A stretch of DNA of 64,000 nt from Acanthaster planci (GCF_001949145.1 NW_019091358.1:388159-452158); one strand, 5' to 3'; positions 24,736 to 38,800 are shown, numbered from the stretch's first letter. Numbers and translations are program-made. The notes: a model not told the origin generated them from the sequence alone.

Positions 24736-27700
24736 ATTAAGAATTGAAGCTGACACATACAGCCTCGTTTTCAAACACCGAAATGCGTAGATCGACACTA
24801 AAAGCGTCGTATTGGGATCCTCTATTGGGACTCTGCCTAGCCGTAAGCCATTTTCAATTGGTAGTGATCTGGGATTAATTGGCAGGAAAAAAAAAATTTC
24901 ACGTTTCACAGAAAACAGCAAAAGGGTGGGACCCTTCCACTAGTCTAATGGTGGCATGTGATAGGCTTTTTATGAGTGTGGGCACTGGACTATACATTAC
25001 TTATAACTTATATATACTTGCAACTTATAAAATTGGGAATAACATTACATGGACAAATTGAATTTTTTGTTGACCAGCATGATCAGTGAAATTACAAGGA
25101 AAGGTATCATGCTCAATTCCTGCAAACTGGGAAGGTGAGAAATACAGACTTGAAGTTTTGACAGGAAAGTCTCCAGTAATCTCAAAGAGGGTAATTGAAT
25201 AAAACTTGTGAGAACTGGGCTGTTACTTATTTTTAAAGATTTTTAAACATACATGTATTTTATCCCTTAGTTGGGATGACTAAATTGCAAATTCGAACAT
25301 CACTGCATTCCATTAATTCTGCTCTTTTTTTCACTTACTGTATTTTATTTTTCTTTTATTTTATTTCAAATGAAATATCCTAATACTTATAGCTGCCCGT
25401 GTCCTCTTTCTGATAAAGTGTTTATTGGCATGCCAAACTTCGTCAACTACATGTAAATCGAGCATGTCCCAAGTATGTGTGGGCTGTGGACAAATGTGGG
25501 CCAGTTGATAAAGTTAGGGTGCAACAAATATCATTGCACTCTAACTTCCAGCTATGTGTATGTCATCCCAAATCCATCAAAATGTTGTAAAGCTGTTAAA
25601 CGTCTGAGGATTATGGGTAGTCAGCAGGTTAAAAGGAATGGTAATTAGATGATATTAACCAGAATTACTTACTATTGTTGAATTACCCTCTGTCGTTTCT
25701 ATCACTGTGAGAAATGGCAAACAAGAACGCAACGAGAGTTATTAAGATTAATATCAAGGAATGGTTGAATATCATTTGATTTCCCCTTTCAGGTTCTGAC
25801 CAAAATGGACCTAGCAGATGACAAAATTTATAGAGGTACATGTACATGTATTCAATGCCTTAGAAATCCAACTGTCGGCAGAAAATGTGCAAGCACGAAA
25901 AAAAATTGACGGGTTACACTGCCTTGCATGCCAGTCACTGCCAGCAGATATGTCTGTTTTTCCCTATTTATTTTGTACCCACACAGTCTGAGAAATCTGT
26001 CTAGACTGAGTGTGTTGAACATGCTGTACACAGCCTGTTGCTGTGGCAGATATTTGCTCTGTGAAAGTGTCCCAGAGTGCTGCAAAATATAATGCTGGGT
26101 AAGAAATACTGCAACATTTTGTTCAAAATGACTCTGAAGAGTTATTATTTGTGGCATTTGGCTGCACAGCACAGTGTATGTTGGCTCCTGTAATCTTGCC
26201 CGCTCAAAAGTCACAATTCTCTGCCAAAATGATACTGTCTGCAAGTTGACATCATGGATAATAATATCCAATGTTATAAGATGCCTCCGTCAGAACTTGG
26301 AACGTCTCCAAGTCACACGGACTATCACACAGTTAGGGACACATGGTACGCACCGACCACCATGATTTAGTGGACCTGACCTGGTGGTGTACTGTACATG
26401 TAATAATAATAATAGTAGGATTTATATAGCACCATTCCATCTAGATCATGGCGCTGCACAACACTTGATATCTAATGAAATTATACTGGAAAAAGATGAC
26501 TTTTTATGTGTTTCCTGAATAAGACCAGGTCGGGATTCATTGAGGTGTACGAGGTTGTGAAGCTATTGAGGAACTGTGCAATGAAGACAGTTGAAGACGA
26601 GAAGAGCCATCTTGAATAAGATTCTATTCCGGACGGGAAGCCAGTGAAGTTGGGTAAGTAATTTGGAAACTGATGTATGCCAATCTGCTGTGAATATAAT
26701 GTGTGCACCCTGGTTTTGTAGCCACTGAAGCCTATCATTTATCAAGCTCTGACTTAGTGATGCCATATATATAGTAATGAGTTACCATAATCCAATCAAA
26801 GGCTTGATAACAAAAACATTTTAAAATGGAGTAAAATTTCAAAATTCTGTACAGAAAATGCATATTCATTTTCAAGAGTTAGCCGAGATATTTATGTAGC
26901 CACATACGTATGAAGCCAAACCACGATGGTTGTGTTTGTATTGCACATGCCTAGTGTGTATTAGACTTGGGTTGCAGTCGTTCATCGTTATATCAACAGT
27001 AAAAACACCATTAATTTGTGTGAATTGCGGTAGTCAAGCGGTTACGGCATAATTAATGGTTTGTGATGCATGGGGTGTGAGTTCGAATCCCGGGTCGAAA
27101 TTGTGGGCAGGGAGGCTTTTTTTTTTAAAGGAAAATAAAGCCCGAATGTTATAGGAGCCTAATTTCACACGTGAAGTTTTTATGGTTGAGCATCTAGATG
27201 TCATGCCTTGTGCATGGTTGTGAACCGTGGTTTGGCTTCATACGTGTGATTGCATATATAATATAGCTCAGTTAGCCAGTGATTTCTTAAAGTGCGCCCT
27301 CTGCAGGTGAATAATGTCAGTACACGTACGTATCATCACGTTGGTATACAGCGTACGGTACGGTATGTTACCGTCAGTAACCGAGTCCTGCGGTCATCGT
27401 GTTCTCCGTTCTTACCTTCCCTGTACTTTATTTTGGCAGCAGAATCTGTCGAACATTGCACAGCACAGGACACCAGCACTCCCCGTTTATGTCTAATGCT
27501 GTAGGTATTGCAGATAGGTGTAATTTTACGAATTAAAATCGGCCTCAACACACGAAGCAGGGAAATTGCGCGAATCTCCATCTTCGGAATTTTCGTGTGT
27601 CTCAATGGGGCATGTCCCCTGACTGTATTTCATAGCAGTGTACTATCAACAAAGGGTGTCGAACAACGGTACCAGCCTATTCTGGTATGAAGTCAACTGA

Positions 27701-29316
27701 CATGAGCTGAATGATATTACAAGTACTTGGGTGTGTGATCAGTGTGCGAGTGGGGGTGAATTTGAAAGTTGTGAATCATCATTGAATTTCAAGTTCTGTT
27801 TGGTCCAGTCGTGCCAGTTCAAACTTCTGCATATATACATGCTTTTTGCACCAGTCTCGGCAAAAACTACCCCATAACTGTGGAGTCCAACCGTCCACCC
27901 CGCTTGAGCGGGGCGGACGTGGAACCCCACAGTTCTGGGGGGGTAGGCAAAAACATGATAAAAATTAATCATGAACACAAATTAACCTTGCTAGTTTCAA
28001 GCCTTAAACTAAGTTTTATTACATTTACACATGGGCAATTCCACACCAAAGTGGACTTGACTTAAAAAAAAATTTATAAAAGTGACTGAAACAAAACAAG
28101 TGTCAATTGAAAGCTAAAACTAAGTCTGTATTTTCAAGATTTAGACACGACATTTTAATTTTGATCCATTCTGTTGAAGAAAATTTGATTAATTAGGGCC
28201 ACATTAATAATCCTGTTTTTATCCAAAAAAGTGAAAAATAGATCCACAAAAATTTTGATCATTCTGCACGTACCTAAAAAAATACGTTTTATGTTCGAAT
28301 GACAATGTTTTCATTTTTTTGAAAGGACAGGTCATTTAAAACTGATGAAACATTTCTCCACAGTTTGCATCATTTGTTTTGCTTCAGTGACTTCTCATAA
28401 TATTTTAGACTATGAAAATGTCCTTCCGTTACTGAAAAAGTACATTTTTAATATCTCTTTAAAAGTTGCAGTGTGAATGTCATGAAAGCTAGTTATGAAA
28501 GCAAGTTTAAGTAGGCCTACAATATGGCACTGTTACTGACACAGTTGTCCTTTTTGTGATCAGTGCTTCACTTGGCTTTCACTTAAACAGTACAGGTCCA
28601 TTTATTGAGCAGTTCTACCAGTGTTACATTAAATTAATATCTAACAACTTTCAAGTTGTACTATACTGTTGCGTACTTAAAACAGCACAAGTGTTGAGAT
28701 ACATGTATCTCTTCAAGCCTGTGTAGTGCTACACCGTGCTGTACATGAGCATGTCGATAACCTACCCTGTCTTGTGAGTATAATTGTCAATTCTTTTCTT
28801 AGATTTCTCATTGTCATTGTAACACTATACGTGTAATTGGAAGACTGATAAATTATATTTAATTTTAGAATTTTTAAATGTTCCGATTTTGATTTTGGCA
28901 TAAAAGTAAATGTGCAGGTATTCCTGTTTTAATGATCAATTTTAATCAGTTTTCTGTTCATAAGTATTAGTTTAAGATGACAAAATTCATGATTTAAGTT
29001 GATAGGCACATTAAAAGTTACATACATGTACTCTACACGTACATGTACATGTTAATACAGTGGTGAGTGTTGTAGTGTAGCAGATATTACAGAGGAATCT
29101 ACCGAGAAGGAAGATTGTGAAATTTGAAAGTTATCTGATGTTTTCATTTTATGAACAGGATGGCTCAAACACAAGCTGAAATGCAATGGAAGTACATATG
29201 CAGAAAGTGACAGACAGCGAAGGGTCTACATGATGGACACAGATCAAAAGAAATTGTACATTTACTTGTTGTTTGTTGCGTTCCGCGCTTTGGGTTCGAA
29301 AGCTTTGTATTCATGA
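24550..29316 (+). CDS. Possible small three-exon gene, unknown product
   Basis: Speculative. Three short pieces with good splice signals and matching phases: 24550-24582 ([11 protein letters not shown], donor GTACGTTA), 25793-25835 (acceptor TTCCCCTTTCAG; VLTKMDLADDKIYR), and 29159-29316 (acceptor TTTTATGAACAG; begins GWLKHKLKCNGSTYAES, ends GSKALYS-stop). They would give a 77-residue basic protein with a hydrophobic stretch LYIYLLFVAF near the C-terminus. I do not recognise a family. Against it: the first exon lies inside the tentative first intron of MRPS18A on the other strand, and short exons arise easily by chance. The 3.3 kb second intron contains LINE and SINE sequence. Confidence 0.3.
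26398..26770 (-). mobile_element. 3' end of an L2/CR1-like LINE
   Basis: On the minus strand two overlapping frames encode the typical C-terminal reverse-transcriptase-region motif, with DRLQWLQNQGAHIIF followed by LTQLHWLPVRNRILFK. It is followed by an L2/CR1-type 3' tail (GTGCTATATAAATCC, then a TAT/TTA microsatellite). The frame is interrupted, so it is a dead, 5'-truncated copy. Confidence 0.8.
26901..27255. mobile_element. Inverted-repeat element carrying a tRNA-like module
   Basis: The termini pair as CGTATGAAGCCAAACCACG on the left and CGTGGTTTGGCTTCATACG on the right, about 355 bp overall. Inside, at about 27030-27098, is a tRNA-like stretch with an A-box-like GTAGTCAAGCGGTTA and a perfect B-box GTTCGAATCCC. 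Acceptor-stem pairing is poor, so it is not a functional tRNA gene. Confidence 0.65.
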
Positions 29317-29966
29317 ATGTTGATGTAATCCTGAGTAAAAGTGGCAAGTAATTACATGTACAGTATATTTAAATTACTGAAAAATATTGAACACAGTGCT
29401 ATATTAGGCTTTGATTTCACATTGCCTTGCACTTCAAAATGTTCTTTTTGTATCATTAGTATAACATCACATCCATCATCATCAAATCCATGGTTACAAT
29501 GGGAGGGGGTGCTGAGAGCCCACCCCCCTGGGTTGGGAGAAATTCTGGTTCACTCCCCCTCCCACAAATTCCAGCTCGACATTGTATATGAGATATAGAT
29601 AATTGAAATTGTATGTTATTTCTCAATTTACATCTCGTAACTGCATAAGCTTTCTAAAGATGCTTAAAACCTAGTCACAAGTATTTAACCCGTTATACTT
29701 ATCAAATGTACATACTTTGTTGTACATAACTTCCATTCTAGTCGCCTTATGGAGGTGGGAGACCTATTATTTGAATGCAAATTAAAAGTCTTCCGAGAAG
29801 ATATTATAATAAAAATAATTGGGACATCATGAAATTTCCATGAATCTAGCTGTATTAGTCCACTCTGCCAATCGAGTGTGTCGAGTGGTCCATTATAACA
29901 AGGTACTGGTAGATGCTACAAATGACCTAATCCCAAAGACCGTGCATTTCATATGTGATGCGTGCT
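27256..29966. other. AT-rich region, largely unassigned
   Basis: Apart from the palindrome at 27866-27946 and the candidate exon at 29159-29316, I recognise nothing here. A CpG-containing patch around 27300-27680 has open frames on both strands but no recognisable protein. Confidence 0.35.
27866..27946. repeat. GC-rich palindromic repeat, copy 3
   Basis: CTACCCCATAACTGTGGAGT on the left pairs with ACCCCACAGTTCTGGGGGGG on the right, around a CCCCGC/GCGGGG centre. Same family as 13246-13350 and 13838-13915. Confidence 0.65.
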
Positions 29967-30157
29967 TGGTGAGCTTTGTCATTTTGGTGCATTTTGATCT
30001 GGATACTGTCCTCTTTTCAAAACCATGGATTCCCGATTCTAGACAACCTGGATTCAAGTTGTAGACAACCTAGAATCCTACATTTAATATATCTGAAAAC
30101 AAAAGGGTGCCAATATTGATTTGAAGTTTATACGCACCCAAACGACAAAGCTCACCA
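29967..30157. mobile_element. Short MITE
   Basis: About 190 bp with perfect 14 bp ends TGGTGAGCTTTGTC and GACAAAGCTCACCA. The pairing continues imperfectly inward (ATTTTGGTGC against GCACCCAAAC). It lies 63 bp from the family A MITE at 30221-30471. Confidence 0.65.
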
Positions 30158-30220
30158 TGTGAAGGCTGTTGCAGATCACATCACATCTGTGCACACTGTA
30201 GTGTCCTACTCCTACAATGC

Positions 30221-30471
30221 ATATGGGTCATTCTATAAATTCAGGGTCCAAAAGTGTGACATTTTTGTGTCCTTCTACACCTGGCCTGTCTCATTTGACG
30301 TGGAAATACCACTGACGTTGATTTTAAACTATTTCTCTCTGTTTGACAGGTACTTTGAATCAATTTATCTCTCTTGGAAATTAGAAAAAACGTTCTGAAC
30401 TTACAAAATCATGTCAGGTGTAACAGGGACACAAAAGAAATCATATCCCTAATTTATAGAATGACCCATAT
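30221..30471. mobile_element. MITE family A, copy 2
   Basis: Perfect 20 bp ends: ATATGGGTCATTCTATAAAT and its exact reverse complement. Inside are GTGACATTTTTGTGTCC and the pairing GTAACAGGGACACAAAAG. Same family as 5547-5790 and 57099-57360. Confidence 0.85.
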
Positions 30472-32850
30472 GTACTGCTTGTCCATGTTCTAGACGTGCT
30501 GATTTTAAATATTTAAAATACTCAAACCATGCTCAGATTAACTTGAGTATTGTAGTTTTACATTTTTTATTCTGTTAAATATGTAAACGTAATGTAGCCC
30601 GTTGAGGCAACATATGTCAATATGCCAAATGAAAGATACCTGTATTTTCTTTCTTGAAAAACCTGAATTTGACCTACGTGTAAGCTTGACCCATTTTCAT
30701 CCTAACAACGTTCCAGGGCAGCTTATGGCATACCGTGTAAACAAGCATGATCGCAGTATGTTCTAGATCTTGGGGTTTGGTGTGATTCTATGCTGGTTTT
30801 TATCCAGACATTAATTCTATGTGGCCTTTTGAATTTTCATTAAATCTGACATTATTATAGTATTTGGAGGCATGTATCAATGGTTTTTGTAAAGAGCTTT
30901 GAAATTGTTACAAAAAGGAAACTTTCATCGGACCTTTTATTTGAAATACACTTACTGTAAGTGCAACTGAAGCATTGGGCTCTCCAAACAAGAAGTGTAA
31001 ATTATTAACCCTCCTTCTGCTGGAACCGTCAAAAACAGTAAAAAATTCCTTCCGCTTGATGCCCTCAGCACACAGACACATACTGTACATGGGAAATCGG
31101 ACTGGGTTTGACTGATAGGACATTATTGGATATGTTAGGCTTTAGTTTGCGTTTGTTGAAACTGCTTTATACTTTACCTGCCAAGAAAGTGACGTAGCAA
31201 TAATTGTACACAAGTACGTGCAGCTAGACAAAATGCATTTTAGTTACAAGAAGCAATGGAACAGTGTCGATTTCTGATTTGATAACATTGCAGAATGTAC
31301 GTTCATCAGAAAATGTACACGTATGTAGTTTGCAAGATGGCATCTCTGAAGTACAAGTTTCTTACATAATGAAGTTAAATAGGGAGGAAACAGGTCAAGT
31401 CAAAATTGTCCCTTCAACAACTTCGGAGATAGTGACACCATTTTGGGAAACTTGTGTATAACAAATCATTTCTGTCCACTTTCATGAAAATATGGCAAAC
31501 AAATTTCTCATGTAAAAAGTAACTATCTTTGATGTGTTACAAGAGGGTTCCCTTTCATTTCTTGACGTCAGCAATCCTGGTGGTTGAATGAATGGTGATC
31601 AAAATACATTTTGGTAACTTTGTTGGGCGTAGGCAAATGCTTTTGTTATAATCCAATGCACTTCCAATTACCCCAGAAGCTGAGGTTATGCATCTTTCCA
31701 TTGCAGTCACTAATGTTGCAGTCAGTGGTGTTGCCCAAGATATGGGCCTCCAGGTTTCACAATTCAACCTGCCACTTCATTCAATTCCAAAGCTATGAAT
31801 GATTGAAACAATTCCTTCAGTTTGATTTTAAATTACCGTACTTTTAGTTTGATATCTTATGATGCCGTAGTGACATCATAAAAGATATCTGAGCATCAAG
31901 ATTTATGGTAGCTAGCAACATACACTTGAACTTTGACCCTTCATTAACCCAGGAAGGGAATGTGAGATGAATTCATAACCCGAGACAAAATTGTTGTCCA
32001 ATAACAGATTTGTCAGATACCCGAATACAAAGTAGATACCTGTGTCAGTTTGTGAGATCTAGCTTATACAGTAGAAGTTGATCGTTAAAAAAAACTGTGG
32101 AGGCTTTTTTTTTAAAACCTGATGTCATCTGGATATAACATCAAGGGATCAGGGTTTATATTTGTGCAAAGTTTCAAATTTATGTGGTGTACTTTTTTAG
32201 GGAAAAGCCGTAGAGAATTATCCTGAGAAAATGAAGTAGCAAGATGTCTGACTACAAACCCAATAGGAGACTAGGCAATGGACAAATCATCTAATAGCTT
32301 CCATGAATGACTGAAGTGTGTTTCATCTTTGTGAGAATTTTTGAGATGCAGCATAATTTGGCTTAAAAATGGCTTCATTTAAATCCTGAAATGAAGGACT
32401 TGTCACAGTGCCACATTTTCCTTCTTAGAAAAATAAATTGCAATTTGCAACTCCACAAAGTTGTCTCATGTTAAGAAGACTCTTTGCCGCTACACCGACA
32501 CAACAAAGCAAGAGCTGAGGGGTCTGTGTTGGACCAGCATCAATTGTAACACATCTGGGATGTGTACGACCAGAACTCTACTTCATGATCAGTGATGATA
32601 TTTGACGGCGAAAAAATTACTCTGAAATAGACACTGGAAGTTAATGTGTGATGTAATGTTTACGTGATGTTTGCATTTGCAGGAGCTGTTCCACCTTTAT
32701 GGTTCAGGATACTTCAGCACATTTGCACACTTGGCCCATGAATTGAATTGGCTCTTCTACAATGCAACAGCCACAGTGCTCCTGTGGGCTTCAGTGGAAT
32801 ACCTGTGACTCGTAGGTGGCTAGCCAGACTGAAATGTCAGAGCCAACGTC
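30472..32850. other. 5' flank of the ENTPD gene
   Basis: AT-rich sequence with no recognisable coding exon. A small hairpin (GATATCTTATGATG against CATCATAAAAGATATC) lies at 31849-31888. A TTTGCATTTGCAG acceptor at about 32682 suggests that 32683-32850 is the start of the first coding exon's 5' UTR, with a noncoding exon further upstream. Confidence 0.4.
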
Positions 32851-35800
32851 ATGGCATTAATGCAGGTACGACCCAACTACAAACTCATCAGTGTCTTGGT
32901 GGTTGTTGCGTTGACACTGTTTCTTGTCTTCACCTCTATGTACAACGGAGGCACAACGGGAAGGGCTTCCCTACCCGGACACAAGGCACTCCTCAGCAGC
33001 ACACGCGGTTGGCAGGCTGGCAGTCTTCCGATGCTTAGCAGTGACGACGTCGCCTGGAGCGAACTGTTCCAGGAATCGCTAGTAAAGAATGACTTTTACG
33101 GGGTGATGTTCGATGCAGGCAGTACTGGCTCGAGAGTACACATTTTTCACTTTCAAAATGATTTTAACGGTAAGTTGTCTCCTCATAGCAAGCAACTCTC
33201 TTTGAGTAAAGGAGCCAACACATGCTACTGCATTTTGTTTGTTTCACTTTATGAGGATGCCATCTTTGTATGTAAAACGTCGTCATCAAGTGTGCTCAAC
33301 ACGTTTTAAATTGAAGTTGCACAAGACTAACATAATGCCATGGGCTGCTTGTCAAAGCATGCCCTGACAAATTAAGGTACATTTTTATAGGCGGTCCTTC
33401 CAGAGAACAGCAGTGTATGTCTTGGAAACCGAAACATTGTATGCCACAAGTACCTTCAAGTTTAAGCTAGTGCTTTACACGGATGCATCTTTGTGCTGAA
33501 GTAGTTTGTGGATTTGAATGTATACATCTTCACAGGGGGTCCGCCAGTACTAATTGCAGAGGTGTTCAATAAGACAGAGCACGGCCTGGGTGAATTTGCT
33601 GACAGTCCACAAAAGGTGAGGCAGCCTAAACATTGATTTCCTCTTTCCTCGGAAGTTGTATACAAAGCATTGCTGCAGTACATGTTTGGTACTTGTGTGA
33701 CTTGTGTGTAATGCACCCTTTGGTAGCAAAACTTAATCTGATATTTTAGGTTGAACATCAGTTTTTGACCCTGTGTTGCTCTGTCCTTGCGGAAATTCTC
33801 AACACTGCTTTTGACTCCGGCAATAAACATGGCTCATTAGTGAGGTTGTCTGAGCCACAGTAATGAATCTCTTAGGCTGCAGTATTTGTATAGTCAAGAG
33901 ATCTTGTTCAGTCAGTGTTCGCTATCTTGTCTGAAATTGCACTAAATACCTCGGGTTTGTGGAAACTTGGGAGTTGAAGATCAGAGGAAGGAAGTGGATC
34001 AGAAGCAAACAGAGAGAGGCAGATTAGAAACAAACATGGTGCTCAGGAACAAACATACAGAAACCAGCCGAATCCAGACCTACACTTGATGTCAGTATAA
34101 AGCATTTCTATAGCCAAAGGGTAGTGGATAGCATGAATAAATTGCCAGGAAGTGCCATCCAAACACCCACACTTTTCTGCTTCGAGCAGAGTTTAAGTAA
34201 CGTGGGGTTTTAATGGATGAATGAGGTTCCCATCACCCTGCCACTTCTCCTCTGTACATGATACGAAGATGGAGGAGTGGCCTTCAATAAATAAGCAACC
34301 CTCAGTGTCGTAGTCCAGTATTTTTCCATGAGTATAAGTTCAAAGTGCTTTGGTAAGAGTACAAGGACGGGGAAATGTTTCTTGAGAGTTGGAGTACAAG
34401 TACATTTTCATGAGTATGAGTACAGCAAAAAGTACTCAAGTATTAGTATTCATGAGTACTACAACATTGTCATGATGTACCAGCAAGAAGAGTGACTTTG
34501 ATTGTACCACAGAGGCCAATAGAATTAGCAATGTGCACTTTGTTTTGGCTAATGGGCACACCTGGGAAGTTTGGTTTTTCTCTACAGGAAGTTTGGTTTT
34601 TACTCTACAGGGCTAACAGGTTATGATGATCTCATAGTTTACACCATAAAATGCACTGCTGTAGCATTTAATGTTAACTGCGGAACTAATTCAAGTGGGT
34701 GCTGAACACGCCTTCATTGAAGGCCCTGACTAGGAGCCCGAGTATGAGTCCTTTTCAAAGAGTACGAGTACTTTGGTGAGGGTGTGAGTACGGGGAAATT
34801 TGTTCTTTGAGAGCGCGAGTAAGACTACATCTTCATGAGTACAGAAATACCGGTAGCACTGGAATACGAGTATTACAACACTGTTCAGTTGTGAGAAATG
34901 AAATCCCACGCAGAATATCTCCTGGTTAACCCTACTGTAGTGTGGAAAGACCGAAGAAGCAAAAGGGACATTTCACTTAAACATGTACATGTACTTGTTC
35001 CTATGGGGACAAACATTCATCATTCAGCCCCCTCCCCCAATTTTTCCCCCCTCCTCCAGGGTTTATAGTACAGACAATTGCAGACTCACGTTGTCGAGTC
35101 ATGGGACTAGACCAGCTTTATTATGATCATAAGCTGACAACAAACAATTTGGTATCCATAGTCTGCTCTCATTGTTCAACATCGATCTCACGAGTGACAC
35201 ACGTTTGAAATTGATGTGCAGACGCTGGGCAGAGACCAAAGACTTGGGGGGGGCTTACATTGATTTTTTTAGGGGGGAGGACCAAAAACAGTGCCGGAAC
35301 AGAGAAATATCCCACAACTCAGCCTCAATTTGCCTAACAAAATAAATTGTTCCATTAACGTGGTGAAGGCCTGCCTGTGCTTGCTCACACTCTAACTGGC
35401 TCTCAATCACTGGCCCTATGGCTTTGATAAATGTTTAATCAGTTTCACCCCATAAAGTTCATTTGCCATTTTCACATGCATGTAGTGCCCAGTTTTCCCA
35501 TCACTTTGCAGCCATTTGAAGTGAATGCTTATTGCGCATCTGTCATACACACATTTGTCGTGATAGTTTTGGCACTAAACTTCTGTGGTCTACCTGTTTT
35601 CATTTGTGGACGCAGGCAGTGGAGAGTGTGCGGGGTCTGCTCAACGTAGCCACAGAATCAATCCCATCAGAGTTCTGGGCATCGACCCCTGTGGCTCTGA
35701 AGGCCACAGCCGGACTGAGACTTCTGCCCTTAGACAAAGCCCAGTCCCTACTGGATGCTGTGAGTACACGTAGACCAACTTATAAAGTTGTTGGTTCAGG

Positions 35801-38800
35801 CATGGTGGGGAAAGTGTGTTTCATCGTGTGCCCGGTAAAATGGGAAGCATGATATCAGCAGAAAAATTGTTCCCGGCAAAATGGCGTAAGGAACACACTT
35901 TCTTTATTTAGTAAAAATGGACAAAATTTACTCAAAAATCAACACAGGCTGTACAGACAGCAACCTTTGAACAACTTATTGAACAACTTGAAATTTTTTT
36001 TTACTTTTTGCAGAGAAAAGAATAAAACTGTTGCAAACATACTTGTATGTCCTTTTTGCCGGGAAACGTTTTTTGGTAGTGATCATACTTCCCGACAAAA
36101 GGGTGTAAGCGCTCAAGTCCTTCTTCCAGGCACATGACAGTTTGATAATCATGCTTTTTTCATCTTTTCCTTTTAACATTTAAGAGGAGTAGAAAGTTGT
36201 GAAAATTACAAAGGGTCCAAATGTTTGTGTCCACTGCCCTGTGGAGTTATAAAACTAGCAATGGCTACCCTCAGTAAAATGAACTACGCCAGTGTGTAAA
36301 ACCCTTTCATGTAATTTCTTGTGGTTTTTTTTTTCTCATGAGCATTGAATCTGACAAGACTCTTTTTATACTTTCACAGGTGTATCAGTTATTTGTACAG
36401 TCGCCATTTCTAGTTGACACCCAAAATAATACTGTCACTATTATCGATGGGATCCACGAAGGAGAATACATTTGGTTCACCGTCAATTTTCTGAGAGGTT
36501 GGTCCGTGTATTTTTTCCCTCTTCAAAGCAGCAACGACATCTCAGGAATGGCAGCACATGTTTTCCATGCACAAGTTAGAATTTAGAAGAAAAGCTCGTT
36601 ATAAATCTGCACACCAGTAGCAGACAGTCAGAATGTTGAAGCTGGGATGTCACTGCCTAAATTGGTATGGTGAGGTAGGGGGTACTGCTTCTGCTGGGTA
36701 GGATTGGTTTCCCAGATCTCTCAAAATCCACTTAGAGGCAGTTGAAGATTTTGTAGGATTGAGAAAGGTAGTGTCCAACTGCTGCATTGATAACTTTATT
36801 GGGTATGTGTATCAGAATTTAAGAATATATAATGTGTTATTCCGATCTTGGAAAATGAAGGTTTGTTTAAGGATCCTGACTGTTCCTCGCATAAACACCA
36901 AGGGAGTCGTTACAGTTAGTGAAAATTTTAAGATAGAGTAACGTATTTGCTGACTTGAATTGCAGTTATTTCTTTAATCAGTGTTTGCACAGAATATTCC
37001 AAGTTTAACTTTGTCTCTCCGTAGAGCAAGGGTTGCTCTTATCTCTGAAGTGAACATCGTGATAATGTATGTAGTAGGCTCTCCCAGGAGATCCAAGCTT
37101 TATTGTTCTGTTAGCATCATACAAGCTTTTGAAAATATTTTTCTGCCCTTGCTCTCAACTCTTACTTTTGGATGGGGCTTTTTGCCTCACAAGCTTACAC
37201 ACTTGTCCCGTGGTCACCGTCATATGTCAGTGTTTTTGATCCTCAGGGATTCTTGGGACACAAGATCATTCTTCTAACACCATGGGAGTGCTGGACCTGG
37301 GGGGAGGGTCAACTCAAATCACGTTTGCGCCCAGACACCAGGAGACCATTGATGAGGGAATGCCGCTGGGCTTAATCAAGCAGTTCAAGTTCAGGGAAGA
37401 GACCTTCCAGCTGTACACGCACAGGTAGGATGGAACTGCTGTTGGCTGATTTGCCCAATAATCCTCCCGTATTTTTCACCATCCATCAGCAGGTGGATGT
37501 TGAAGGATATGGGACCTAGTGTTGGCTCCCTGTCAGCTCTGCATGGTTGCCCTGTAAAAGATTGAAAGGATACCAATTGTGCCATCGGGCATTCTCCACA
37601 GTGGGTTTTTTGTTTTGGGTGTTTTTTAAAGCTTCAAATATGCACAGAGAATGTCAGAAAGGCTATGTTTTGCAGTGCATTGAGGGAGATGGTTGATAAC
37701 TGTACTCACCAAGCTGCGCACAGGGAACTTGAATTATTCCCAATGTTTGTTTGTCAGGGAAGAAGGTTTGTAAGTATATTTCAACTAGCAGTTGTAATAA
37801 ATTGTTCTTCTTTCTGTTGTATGGAATGTTGTAATTAATCGAAGATATCCCCAAGACTGGCCACATTGTTTACTGACGAATGCAAATTACCAGAAGTTGG
37901 CCGTGATCTGGATCTTGATCAGTGATCCTAACGTTGGTTCGCACCATCCATTAGGGGAGTTTTGGTGTCCGTAAACCAATGACGCATCACTGATTGTCAT
38001 CCAGATCCTTGTGCAACTAACTCGGCCTTGGCTGTTAAGGGGATCCTGTGGGATCCCTGTCAAATTGATTGGCCCATAAGTCTGTTTAGAATGAAGCAGT
38101 GGGCATCTGGAATGTTGTCAGTACTGAGTTACTTTGTCCACAGTGTGATGAGAAATGTCCTTGTTGCAAAGTCCTTAGTACTGTAGATTTGAATTTTTTT
38201 TAAAATCCACTGTGGACCTACCTAGGAGTGTACAAATATAGCATGGTTTGAGGTTGGACAGTTGATGTTAGTCCTCTGAGGTATTTGGAGTTGACAAACT
38301 AGTTCCAGCGAGGCGAAGCTGAGGGAACTAGTTTGTCAACTCCCAATACCGAGGGGAGCTAACATGGACTGTCCAACTGAAATAAACCATATCAGATTTG
38401 TTTACTGTACCTCATTCATATTTTATTTTGATAACCTCTGAAAATAAAAACATCATCATGAAAGAAAAGTCCAATCCTTTTGAGACACAGTAATTTTTGA
38501 GTGTTTCCACTGCATTTTGGACAACCTTCTTAGTGGTGGAGACATCGCTCTGCTGAAGAAAAACGCTGATTGTCTTTTACGTGTGCCGCCATCTTTTCAT
38601 GAGCTGCAAACTGCTATTAGGCTGGTGCCGCCACGAGTGCATAGTTTACCCCAGGCGACAGTTCCCGGATTTTCTGCTACGGCGCCTGCTTTTTTAACAG
38701 TCACACGGGTAAGCCGGGTGACAGTTAAAAATGCATGCGTATTTACTCCTTGCGTGAACGATCGCGTGTGGGCTTGACAAACAGCAAAAATAATGACTGG

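Noticed and set aside
27030-27098. tRNA gene
   Set aside because: It has A- and B-box-like sequences, but the acceptor and anticodon stems do not pair; better explained as a SINE or composite element.
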